Source: Desulfatiglans anilini DSM 4660 (GTDB lineage Bacteria > Desulfobacterota > DSM-4660 > Desulfatiglandales > Desulfatiglandaceae). Taken from it: DNA of 64,000 bases. Positions 8,775 to 16,413 of this stretch are shown in pieces. Numbering within the stretch: position 1 is the first letter of the stretch; every line of letters begins with the position of its first letter. Where the stretch lies: assembly GCF_000422285.1 (NCBI RefSeq), contig NZ_AULM01000005.1, positions 166,963-230,962 of the forward strand, given 5' to 3'. Under the pieces are notes generated by a model. That model saw only the letters and a program-made list of their open reading frames with translations. It was not told the origin of the DNA and did not search any database. The translations under genes were made by a program, and so were the position numbers.

Positions 8775-9832
8775 GATCGACCTCCCCGGATCTCGGAAAG
8801 GGCCTCTTCCCCTCTCCGGCGCTTGTTTCGGGCCGCTTCTGCAAGGTGCTCGAGGTTGGCCTCCGGTAAAGGGCGAACCTCAACGAGGTTGGCCGCACAC
8901 GAATCCGCGAAAAGCCTTCGCCCGGTTTCCGTCCGGACCAGGACCGTATTCCAGCCCGGGTATCCCTCAGCCGCCCCTATTGAGATGTCCGCGTATTCTG
9001 CGGTCATATCCCGGCAGATCCGGCATCCCTTCTGGATGGCAGGCCGAATTTCATCCAAAGGAAAATGTCTCATCCCCTGCAAGGTGTCGACGTCGAAACG
9101 AGCCGCCGGCGGCGGCGGGATATCGTATTTGCGGGCGGGAGCATCGATCCCCTCGCTTTTCAGAAAATGGCGGAGGCTGCGATAATCGAGTGCCCACGTA
9201 CAGAAAAGCCCCAGTTTGAGCTCGACGGCACGGCTCCTTTCGGCGCCGTCAGGCTGCATCTTCGCCAACCGCTCGAGGGCGATCATCTGGCAGGGAAGCC
9301 CGACCACGGCCATCCGGGTGACCCCATTCCCGTAAGCACGGTTCATTGCCGCGAGTGTTCCTGCTGAATTGTAGCGGGAGCCCGCACACGCAAGAATCTC
9401 TTCGCGGCTCCGGGCCAGGGTCCCGGCCGGCGCCTCGGATCCCCCCTTCGTGGTGAGTACGACATTGTCCACGACTCCGCTTTCCAGAGACCGGACGAGG
9501 AGCGAGGAGACCATGCCGCCATACTGGCCTCCGGCGGTGATCTCGTCGTCCGTACCCCTAGCCATGTGGATCTCCAGGCAGGGCCCGATTCCATCAGGAA
9601 CGGAGATTTCCTCTTGAACGCCCCCGGGCTTTTCCGTCCCCCCGGCGCACTGCGGGCAGATCAGATAACACCGGCTGTTCTCGGCGTGGCAGCGGTCGAT
9701 GACTACGATCCGCCCGTCCTTGTACTCCTGATATGGGCAAAGGCCGACGCAGGCTCCGCAGCCGACGCAAAGCCCCGGAGCGATCACCTGTTCGATCAGG
9801 CCGGCCTGCCCTCCATTAAGGCTGGGTTGCAT
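8771..9832 (-). CDS. Ferredoxin plus FrhB/FdhB-type coenzyme F420 hydrogenase beta-like protein
   Basis: A 353-residue iron-sulfur flavoprotein. An N-terminal ferredoxin-like cluster (CVGCGACVGLCP, about residues 21-32) and more Cys (CHAENSRCYLICPQC) precede FrhB_FdhB N and C domains with GGQYGGMVSSLL and GCRICRDMTAEYADISIG. Such proteins pass electrons between iron-sulfur clusters, flavin and a partner oxidoreductase. The 4-bp overlap with iorA suggests a third subunit or dedicated electron acceptor for IorAB; F420 use itself is not shown. The start at 9832 was chosen because longer frames lack homology. Confidence 0.82.
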   Translation of the reverse strand: MQPSLNGGQAGLIEQVIAPGLCVGCGACVGLCPYQEYKDGRIVVIDRCHAENSRCYLICPQCAGGTEKPGGVQEEISVPDGIGPCLEIHMARGTDDEITAGGQYGGMVSSLLVRSLESGVVDNVVLTTKGGSEAPAGTLARSREEILACAGSRYNSAGTLAAMNRAYGNGVTRMAVVGLPCQMIALERLAKMQPDGAERSRAVELKLGLFCTWALDYRSLRHFLKSEGIDAPARKYDIPPPPAARFDVDTLQGMRHFPLDEIRPAIQKGCRICRDMTAEYADISIGAAEGYPGWNTVLVRTETGRRLFADSCAANLVEVRPLPEANLEHLAEAARNKRRRGEEALSEIRGGRS

Positions 9833-9934
9833 GGAAGATCCCCTTGTCAATGAGTTTTGGTGCAGTTTTATATGAGCCAAGGCACGATGGTCAAGCCAGA
9901 AATACGGATCTGAGGCCAGAACCCCACCGCCATA

Positions 9935-9986
9935 CAAAAAAAGGACCCCCCGCCCGGTCTGTTCTGAAAACACCGGCTTGGGGGGC
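9935..9986 (-). terminator. Rho-independent terminator after lytic transglycosylase gene
   Basis: Read on the minus strand: a C6-rich stem (CCCCCC then CCGGT) pairs with ACCGG and GGGGGG, followed within a few bases by seven T residues. It lies about 120-170 bases after the transglycosylase stop and ahead of the frhB-like start. Confidence 0.8.
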
Positions 9987-10104
9987 GAATAAATCAGAGG
10001 GGAAAAGCCTTCTCGCCGGCCCAGCGGAAAACCCGGCTGGGAACGCCCTCCCCCGGGACAGGGCCGGCAGCCTCAGCCCTAAGTGGACTCAGGACCGGCT
10101 CGCT

Positions 10105-10827
10105 TCAAGCGTTCTCGGAATTCAGGCCAACCTCCACTTGTTCAAGATGGCGCTGGCGGTAATACTGATAATACCCGAATACCTTCTCCACATAAGCCTG
10201 GGTGGCCTTGAAGGGCGGGACCCCTCGATGTTCCAGCACGGCGCCCAGGCCGGCGTTATAAGCGGCCAGCGCAAGCGTTACATTGCCTTTGAACCGGTCG
10301 AGGAGTTTCTTCAGATACCGAACACCGCCATCGATGTTGTGGGCCGGATTGTAGATGTCCTTTACGCCCAGCGATTCAGCGGTCTCAGGCATCAACTGCA
10401 TCAAACCCTTGGCGCCTCTCGGGGAGACTGCCTTTGGGTTGTAACCCGATTCGGCCATGATGACGGCCTTGATAAGCACGGGATCGACCTCGTAGCGCTC
10501 CGCTGCCGAGCGAATTAGCGGCTTGAGGTGTGCGCCGACCGGTTTGCCCTTCGCATAGGCGAGCTGTTCCGTCTTTGCTTTCACCGCCTCCTTCCGCGCC
10601 TCGGCCTCCTTCCGGACCTCGGCATCCTCTTGACCTGCCGCCTCTTCTCTGAAGAATGCCTCGGGTGTGAAGGCCAGACACCAATGGTCGATCTGTTTGG
10701 AAAAATGGGGCGTGCTTTGGGGAACAGGCTGAAAGAAGACCGGGATCAAAGCCAGAAGCAGAAAGCATATCCCGATCCCTCGACTAAAATCGTTCAGCCG
10801 GAAAGGCCTCAGGATTTCCGTAGCCAT
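10105..10827 (-). CDS. Lytic transglycosylase, SLT domain, membrane-anchored
   Basis: Periplasmic murein-cleaving enzyme. The 240-residue protein has an N-terminal hydrophobic segment (about 19-34, signal anchor), a charged alanine/glutamate/lysine-rich linker (about 58-92), and a C-terminal SLT domain. Catalytic Glu126 is in AVIMAESGYNP, with GLMQLMPETA and ALAAYNAG motifs after it. The start at 10827 is set by a GGAGG site; a TTG 15 bp upstream lies on the ribosome site itself. Monocistronic: a terminator follows and an inter-operon region precedes. Confidence 0.92.
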   Translation of the reverse strand: MATEILRPFRLNDFSRGIGICFLLLALIPVFFQPVPQSTPHFSKQIDHWCLAFTPEAFFREEAAGQEDAEVRKEAEARKEAVKAKTEQLAYAKGKPVGAHLKPLIRSAAERYEVDPVLIKAVIMAESGYNPKAVSPRGAKGLMQLMPETAESLGVKDIYNPAHNIDGGVRYLKKLLDRFKGNVTLALAAYNAGLGAVLEHRGVPPFKATQAYVEKVFGYYQYYRQRHLEQVEVGLNSENA

Positions 10828-10991
10828 AGAAATAACCTCCAAAATTGGGGATAACTAGGAATTTTATTGGCGGGCTTCCAGGATGTCAACCCGTTTTGGC
10901 ACTCCTCGCCCCTGCGCCTCCAATACGAAGGGAGAGAAATCGAAGGATTTTCGCGCAGACGCGGGTTCCACTGGAGCGATGTTTTTGAAAA

Positions 10992-11000
10992 TGCTATAAT
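10992..11000 (+). promoter_or_regulatory. Extended -10 promoter candidate for the purine salvage operon
   Basis: TGCTATAAT matches an extended -10 perfectly; no good -35 is seen at the right distance. It would give a leader of about 240 nt ahead of the phosphorylase start, running through repeat copy 3. Confidence 0.45.
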
Positions 11001-11026
11001 TCGCAATTTGTCCATAGTCTGTAAAT

Positions 11027-11205
11027 GAGGGCTTTCTCCGTACGCTCCGCGCGCTTTATCTCGCCGCTTCGCGGCGGATCCCGGTTTGGCGGCTAGCAAG
11101 AAAATCAAGCCTCATTAAAAAGGCGACCTGTACAGGCCGCAGCACGGGCATCCGTGCAGGTTGACGCCTAGATTGGGGAAAAAAAACCGGTTCCGAATGA
11201 AAACC
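11027..11205 (+). repeat. Dispersed palindromic repeat, copy 3 (diverged)
   Basis: Contains the CGCCGCTTCGCGGCG hairpin and CCCGGTTTGGC, then an AAAATCAAGC segment, a diverged central stem, and the TTGACGCC...GATTGG tail followed by TTCCG. It lies in the leader of the purine phosphorylase gene. An apparent N-terminal extension of that gene is simply this repeat read in frame. Confidence 0.7.
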
Positions 11206-11244
11206 CGGCTTGCCTCGGCATTTCACCTGAAAAGGAGCCCCTGG

Positions 11245-12072
11245 ATGGAGAAGAAATTAGAATCGGCGCACCGTTTTCTGGCACAAGAGATCGGACGGAC
11301 GCCGCGCGTTGCGATGATCACGGGAACGGGGCTCAATGCGGTAACGGAAGCCCTGGAGGTGGACGCCCGCATTCCTTATGCGGCGATCCCGCATTTTCCA
11401 GTCTCGACCACCGACGGCCACCGTGGAACGCTGGCCGTCGGAACATTCGCCGGCAAACGGCTGATCGCCCTCGAAGGCCGTTTCCATCTCTACGAAGGCT
11501 ACTCGGCTGCAGAGATTGCCCTCCCGATCCGCGTCATGCGGTTGCTGGGCGTAACGCACCTTTTCATATCGAGCGCCGCGGGCGGCCTCAACCCCCGCTT
11601 CAACCCCGGGGATCTCATGCTGATCACCGACCATATCAATTTGACGGGAAAGTCCCCTCTCACGGGGCCCAACCTCGAGACGCTCGGTCCCAGGTTTCCG
11701 GATCTGACGAAAGCCTACGCCCCGGATCTCCAGCGGCTCGCTTCGGCGGCCGCCCTCGAGGAAAGGATGGAGCTTCAGAAAGGGGTGTATGCGGCCGTCC
11801 ACGGGCCGCATCTCGAGACGCCCTCCGAAACCCGCTATTTGAGACTCATTGGAGGCGACGCCGTCGGGATGTCCACAGTAATGGAAACCATCGCAGCGGT
11901 GCATTGTGGACTGAAAGTCCTTGCGATCGCTGTCATAGCCAATGTCAACCGCCCTGACCTCATGGAGGAAATCAGCCTCGACGACGTCATCACCCGCGCG
12001 AATCAGGCCAGCCCCAGGCTGGCGCGTCTCTGGGGGCGGATCATGAACTTGACGGAGGAGGGTCCTTTCTAA
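11245..12072 (+). CDS. Purine nucleoside phosphorylase (PNP/MTAP family)
   Basis: Trimeric-type nucleoside phosphorylase of 275 residues, releasing purine base and (deoxy)ribose-1-phosphate. Signatures are MITGTGLNAV near the N-terminus, the phosphate-binding DGHRGTL, EGRFHLYEGYSA, ISSAAGGLNP, GPHLETPSETR and GMSTVMETIAA. The start at 11245 follows an AAGGAG site; the longer frame is repeat-derived. Its TAA overlaps the next ATG by one base. Pairing with an MtaD-like deaminase suggests salvage of nucleosides from S-adenosylmethionine by-products; the substrate (inosine/guanosine versus methylthio-nucleosides) is not resolved. Confidence 0.9.
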   Translation: MEKKLESAHRFLAQEIGRTPRVAMITGTGLNAVTEALEVDARIPYAAIPHFPVSTTDGHRGTLAVGTFAGKRLIALEGRFHLYEGYSAAEIALPIRVMRLLGVTHLFISSAAGGLNPRFNPGDLMLITDHINLTGKSPLTGPNLETLGPRFPDLTKAYAPDLQRLASAAALEERMELQKGVYAAVHGPHLETPSETRYLRLIGGDAVGMSTVMETIAAVHCGLKVLAIAVIANVNRPDLMEEISLDDVITRANQASPRLARLWGRIMNLTEEGPF

Positions 12073-13394
12073 TGCCTTTTGATATTTTGATCGAAAACGC
12101 GGTCATTCTCACCTGCAATGCGCACAAGAACCTGATTCCCCATGGGTGGCTGGGAATCAGCGGGGACAGCATCGCCTACCTGGATGAATGCGCCCCCGAA
12201 GATGCAACCGCTGCCAAGACGATAGACGGCAGTGGCTTTCTGGTGCTTCCGGGCCTCGTGAACGGACATACCCACGCCGCGATGACACTCTTCCGGGGGT
12301 TGGCCGACGACCTCCCCTTGATGGAATGGCTCGAAAATTACATCTTTCCCGTCGAGCGCCGGATGGATGCCGAGTTTGTTCACACGGGCGCGCTTCTGGC
12401 CTGCGCAGAGATGATCAGATCCGGTACGACCACCTTTTCCGACATGTACCTCTTCGAGGACGCCGTCGCGGAGGCAGCCAAAATGGCGGGGATGCGCTGT
12501 CTCGTCGGAGAAGTGCTCTATGATTTTCATTCTCCCAGCTACGGTTCGGTGGAAAACGCCCTTGCCTACACCGAAGAATTCATTGAGCGCTGGCGCGGGG
12601 ACCCGCTGATCCATGTTGCCGTCGAACCGCACTCCTTGTATACCTGCAGCGCTGATTTGCTGAAAAAGGCGAACGAACTGGCTCTCCGCCATGGGATTCC
12701 CCTGATCACCCACGTTGCGGAAACTCAGAGCGAGTGCGCGGAGATCGAACGCCGATTCGGATTGAGCCCCGTTGGCTATCTCGAGTCCCTCGGCCTGTTG
12801 GGCGGACATCTCATCGCCGCCCACGCGGTTCACGTCGGTGAGGCGGATCTGGGAGCGATGGCTGGAGCCGGAGTGAGGATCGTTCACAACCCCGAGAGCA
12901 ACATGAAACTCGCTTCGGGAATCGCACCGGTGCCGCGCATGCTGGAGATGGGCCTGACCGTTGCACTCGGCACCGACGGGTGCGCCTCGAATAATGATCT
13001 CGATATGATCCAGGAAATGGATACAGCAGCCAAACTGCACAAGGTCATTCAACAGGATCCGACGGTCATGGATGCCGAGACCGTCCTGCGTATGGCCACG
13101 ATCCAGGGAGCTGCTGCGCTCGGTCTGGACCGACAGACCGGCTCCCTCGAACCGGGGAAAAAAGCGGACGTGATCCTGATCGACACCCGTCAGCCCCATC
13201 TGACGCCCATGTACAACCCCTGTTCGCATCTTGTCTATGCGGCGCGCGGGCAGGATGTCCGCCATGTCATCATCGACGGACGAATGGTCATGGAAGATCG
13301 CCGCCTTCTGACGATGGACCTCCCCGATATACTGGCGCGCGCAGACCGAATGGGCCAGCGTGTTGCCGGTTGGGTGAAAGGCTCCCCCAGATGA
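12072..13394 (+). CDS. mtaD: MtaD-like amidohydrolase (methylthioadenosine / S-adenosylhomocysteine deaminase)
   Basis: Cytosolic zinc amidohydrolase of 440 residues. Metal ligands are in NGHTHAAMT, LITHVAETQSE, AAHAVHV and GTDGCASNNDLDM, the pattern of the MTA/SAH deaminase branch. It would convert 5'-methylthioadenosine or S-adenosylhomocysteine to the inosine analogue, which the adjacent phosphorylase could then cleave. It is translationally coupled on both sides: a 1-bp overlap upstream and a 4-bp ATGA overlap downstream. Confidence 0.88.
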   Translation: MPFDILIENAVILTCNAHKNLIPHGWLGISGDSIAYLDECAPEDATAAKTIDGSGFLVLPGLVNGHTHAAMTLFRGLADDLPLMEWLENYIFPVERRMDAEFVHTGALLACAEMIRSGTTTFSDMYLFEDAVAEAAKMAGMRCLVGEVLYDFHSPSYGSVENALAYTEEFIERWRGDPLIHVAVEPHSLYTCSADLLKKANELALRHGIPLITHVAETQSECAEIERRFGLSPVGYLESLGLLGGHLIAAHAVHVGEADLGAMAGAGVRIVHNPESNMKLASGIAPVPRMLEMGLTVALGTDGCASNNDLDMIQEMDTAAKLHKVIQQDPTVMDAETVLRMATIQGAAALGLDRQTGSLEPGKKADVILIDTRQPHLTPMYNPCSHLVYAARGQDVRHVIIDGRMVMEDRRLLTMDLPDILARADRMGQRVAGWVKGSPR

Positions 13395-14206
13395 GGAGTG
13401 GAGACCGGCCCCACATCGCGATCGGCAGCCGCCTCAAAGGGGTCGAAGGCGTACGCACCTTGGGTCTCAAGCCCAATTTTCACGATTACACCCACGAAGA
13501 GCGGCGGCTCATCCGCGAGGCATCCATCATTTTGTACCCCACGCAGAACTACGCCGAATTCTTTTCAACCATGGACAAACGCATCTTCCCGAGTCTGGAG
13601 ACGCATCTCTATGCGGACGAGAAGATCAAACAGACCACCCTTTTCAATCTCTTCGACCTTCCGCACCCGAAGACACGTTTTTATTACCATCGCCATCACT
13701 CTCTGATCACGCATGATTTCGAGTATCCCTTCATCGGCAAGATCCCGCGCCGGTCCGCCCGTGGAAGAGGGGTCTTTTTCATCGGCGACTCCGCGGCGCT
13801 CGCTGCCTACCTCGCTCGGACACCAGTCGCCTACATCCAGGAGTACCTGCCCCACACCCGTGACCTGCGCGTGGTGTTGATCAACTACGAACCTGTGCTC
13901 GCCTACTGGCGCGTCAAAGGATCCGGCGATTTCCGCGCGAATCTGGCGCAGGGAGGGACCATCGTCTTTGATGACGTGCCGGAGGAGGCGGTGCGGATCG
14001 CACGCGATGCCGCCATCAAATGCCGGTTCGACGATGTCGGCCTTGACCTCATCCACTGCGGAGGAAGGTGGCATGTAATCGAGGCCAATATGAAATACGG
14101 CCGTAAGGCCCTTCAACTCAAGGAAATCGATCCGCTGAGGATCATCCGCCGCCTGCTCGATCAGGATCAGCTCGGGCGGCAGGCCGCTTTCTCTTGCATA
14201 TTTTGA
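13391..14206 (+). CDS. RimK-like ATP-grasp protein
   Basis: A 271-residue protein with an ATP-grasp fold: YPFIGKIPRRSARGRGVFF (nucleotide lysine and glycine loop), IQEYLPHTRDLRVVLI, and VGLDLIHCGGRWHVIEANM (metal-binding Glu/Asn). It resembles RimK/glutathione-synthetase-like ligases joining an amino acid to a carboxylate; the substrate is unknown. The start at 13391 overlaps the mtaD stop by 4 bp. It is third in the salvage operon, although its role there is not obvious. Confidence 0.78.
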   Translation: MRSGDRPHIAIGSRLKGVEGVRTLGLKPNFHDYTHEERRLIREASIILYPTQNYAEFFSTMDKRIFPSLETHLYADEKIKQTTLFNLFDLPHPKTRFYYHRHHSLITHDFEYPFIGKIPRRSARGRGVFFIGDSAALAAYLARTPVAYIQEYLPHTRDLRVVLINYEPVLAYWRVKGSGDFRANLAQGGTIVFDDVPEEAVRIARDAAIKCRFDDVGLDLIHCGGRWHVIEANMKYGRKALQLKEIDPLRIIRRLLDQDQLGRQAAFSCIF

Positions 14207-14322
14207 AATCAGGCGTATTGTTTCGGGGAGCGCAATCCGTCAGAAAAACAGGATAGGCCTGTAACCTTTTTCCAAGATCCGGCTCTAGTAAAGTTAAAGA
14301 AGGCAATCAGGAGGATTTGAAG

Positions 14323-14541
14323 ATGCCCATTTATGAATTCAAGTGTAAAGCGTGCAACACCGTTTTTGAGCGGCTCTGTCTGAAAGGCGACGACACTCAA
14401 AAGACGACTTGTCCCAAATGCGGCCACCCGGACTCCGAGCGCCTGATGTCGTCTTTTTCCAGCTTTTCGACCGGCAATGGCTTCGCATCGGGTGATACTG
14501 GCTCCATTCAGGGCGGATGCAGCTCCCATGGTTTTTCTTGA
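14323..14541 (+). CDS. FmdB-family zinc ribbon protein
   Basis: A 72-residue protein beginning MPIYEFKCKACNTVFE, with a second CPKCG knuckle, the typical FmdB/CxxC regulatory zinc ribbon. A Ser/Gly-rich tail ends in GGCSSHGFS. The perfect AGGAGG at 14309-14314 fixes the start. Function is not known; family members are thought to be small regulatory or metal-binding proteins. The selenoprotein candidate follows 240 bases downstream on the same strand. Confidence 0.88.
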   Translation: MPIYEFKCKACNTVFERLCLKGDDTQKTTCPKCGHPDSERLMSSFSSFSTGNGFASGDTGSIQGGCSSHGFS

Positions 14542-14778
14542 GCGTCCTGATCGCCGATCGCCGTGTGCGATCCAGGCCTGACTCTTTTTCCAAGGAGAAC
14601 GCTCCATGCGACAACCTTCCCGGTCACGGCTGAAACCGACCCCGGGCGAAGGGCATTTCCGGGCCATTCCCGCTATGGCGGGATGCCGTTGCGGCCTTTT
14701 TCAGAAAGCGCTTGCTGAAACGATGATGTCCTGAGGAAGCTGCCCTTGAACGAACCGTCTCAAAAAGGGGGAAAAACG

Positions 14779-14970
14779 ATGAGTCTTTGGCTGCTGCTGG
14801 CTGTCGTCGCGGTCTGGGTCTTGCTTCAGGCCGTGATTTTACCCAAATTCGGCATATCGACCTGAATGCGGAACGCCTGTCAGGTGGACAGGCCGGATGC
14901 AAAAACCTCTCACCGCGCGGAACTCCCGGCCGGCGACCTGACCCGGCCCGAGAATCCCCCGAGGCAGTAA
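14779..14970 (+). CDS. Probable small membrane-anchored selenoprotein (internal UGA = Sec29)
   Basis: From the ATG at 14779 (GGGGG-type ribosome site just upstream), the first 28 codons encode a hydrophobic segment ending ILPKFGIST, then TGA (14863-14865), then 34 more codons to TAA at 14968. With TGA read as selenocysteine the product is 63 residues: one N-terminal transmembrane helix (about 3-21), then STU-MRNAC, a Sec-x4-Cys motif suggestive of redox chemistry, and a polar tail. A perfect 7-bp hairpin with loop AGGUG starts nine bases after the UGA, matching bacterial SECIS geometry. I recall similar helix-PKxGxxTU proteins in deltaproteobacteria but cannot check. Alternative: a 28-residue membrane peptide. 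Confidence 0.68.
14875..14893 (+). promoter_or_regulatory. SECIS-like hairpin downstream of UGA
   Basis: GCCTGTC (14875-14881), loop AGGTG, GACAGGC (14887-14893): seven perfect pairs. The loop GU falls within one nucleotide of the position of the GU bound by SelB in E. coli fdhF, counted from the UGA, and the loop has G in its first two positions as bacterial SECIS models require. Confidence 0.65.
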
Positions 14971-14993
14971 GTTACACGAAAACCTTACTCACC

Positions 14994-15030
14994 ACTAAAA
15001 AAGGCGCCCCCGAGGGGTGCCTTTTTTAGT
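14994..15030. terminator. Bidirectional Rho-independent terminator
   Basis: A near-symmetric hairpin (GGCGCCCC, loop CGA, GGGGTGCC) flanked by A6 on the left and T6 on the right. It terminates the selenoprotein transcript from the left and the Fo operon from the right. Confidence 0.9.
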
Positions 15031-15067
15031 TCATAGGAAAACCCGGAAAGGTCACACCTTTCCGAAA

Positions 15068-15667
15068 TCAAATGAGCGCTCGGACGTATTTCCTCTGACC
15101 TTTGAGCCCTTGCACAAAATCCTCAACCAACCGCTCCTGGTCCTCGCTTGAAAACGCCTTTATGATGCGCTCTTGAACCAGTTCGACCGCCATTTCCGCA
15201 AGCTCCGCATTCAACTGCTTCTTGCCAGCGGCAACGATGGCCTTCGACTCGAACTCGGCCTTATCCAGCATCCTTTTGGCCTGCTCCTTCGCCTGCTGGA
15301 TCACCTCTTCCTTCTCGCGCTGCCCGATTTCGACCAACCGCTGCCGGATCTCTTCGATCCGGGAATCGATGTCGGCAAGTTTGGCGGCCTCCGCCTCCAC
15401 GGCAGCACGTTTTTCGCTGAGCTTCCCTTCGAGTTCCTGCAGGTTCACCTCGATCTTGTCCTTCTGACCGCGCAGGAAATCCATCAGGGGCTTTTTGGCG
15501 AATTTGATGAACAGAAAGACCAGGATGCCGAAATTGACCCACAGCATGACATTGTCCCAGAGCTTCCGGCCGCTGCTGATCTCGGCGGCCTCCGCCAGGG
15601 AAACGGTCAACAAGACACCTGCGCCGAGGCAGATGAAAAAGATCGATCTCCTGCTGAACACGTTCAA
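15068..15667 (-). CDS. ATP synthase Fo subunit b' (second b-type stalk subunit)
   Basis: Peripheral-stalk protein of 199 residues. An N-terminal hydrophobic stretch (about 8-27, possibly a signal or first helix) and a membrane helix (about 39-56, VMLWVNFGILVFLFIKF) lead into a long charged coiled coil and a C-terminal GLKGQ-type segment that would contact delta. It overlaps atpF by 4 bp. No delta, alpha, gamma, beta or epsilon genes follow: a terminator ends the operon, so F1 must be encoded elsewhere, as in several deltaproteobacteria. Confidence 0.88.
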   Translation of the reverse strand: MNVFSRRSIFFICLGAGVLLTVSLAEAAEISSGRKLWDNVMLWVNFGILVFLFIKFAKKPLMDFLRGQKDKIEVNLQELEGKLSEKRAAVEAEAAKLADIDSRIEEIRQRLVEIGQREKEEVIQQAKEQAKRMLDKAEFESKAIVAAGKKQLNAELAEMAVELVQERIIKAFSSEDQERLVEDFVQGLKGQRKYVRALI

Positions 15668-16095
15668 GCTTCTATCCTCCTGCCGAGCACCTTCGGGATG
15701 ATCTCATCGACGAGCGCAACGGCGTGATCCCTGAGCGACGGCCTGGCCTCAGCCAACTCCCGCTCCACCTCCCCGGTGACCTTCGCCCGGATGGACGACA
15801 CCGTTGCCTGCGCCTGGTCATACTCGACCATAGCCTCGCTGATGGCCTCTTCCCTCAGTTTGTTTCGCTCTTTGCTGGCGGCGCGGATGGCTTTTTCCTC
15901 TTCCCGCATGTACCGCTCCGCCATTTCAACGGCCTTCTGCTCGGCTTCCAATATATCGTTTTGGGCCTTCTCCATGTGCTCCTGCCTCGCCTTAATCAGT
16001 TTCCAGATCGGCAGGATCATCAGGTGCTTCAGGATGTACATCAGCACCAGGAAATGAACCACTTGGGCGATCAGGGTCGCATTGATACTAATCAT
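15664..16095 (-). CDS. atpF: ATP synthase Fo subunit b
   Basis: A 143-residue b subunit. One N-terminal membrane helix (about 7-28, VVHFLVLMYILKHLMILPIW) precedes a long alpha-helical charged domain ending VLGRRIEA. With the downstream b' it would form a heterodimeric peripheral stalk. It starts 24 bp after the c monomer and overlaps b' by 4 bp. Confidence 0.9.
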   Translation of the reverse strand: MISINATLIAQVVHFLVLMYILKHLMILPIWKLIKARQEHMEKAQNDILEAEQKAVEMAERYMREEEKAIRAASKERNKLREEAISEAMVEYDQAQATVSSIRAKVTGEVERELAEARPSLRDHAVALVDEIIPKVLGRRIEA

Positions 16096-16119
16096 CGCAC
16101 GTCTCCTCCGTAGGAGATC

Positions 16120-16404
<285 letters not shown>

Positions 16405-16413
16405 CTAAAACCC

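Noticed and set aside
11161..11244. N-terminal extension of the purine phosphorylase
   Set aside because: These codons are repeat copy 3 read in frame; the ribosome site and conserved N-terminus place the start at 11245.
14606..14734. A 42-codon ORF with AAGGAG upstream, ending at TGA followed by GGA AGC TGC and another TGA, considered as a second selenoprotein
   Set aside because: No hairpin of SECIS form follows, a second UGA comes five codons later, and the encoded peptide looks random (Arg/Pro-rich). Probably non-coding.
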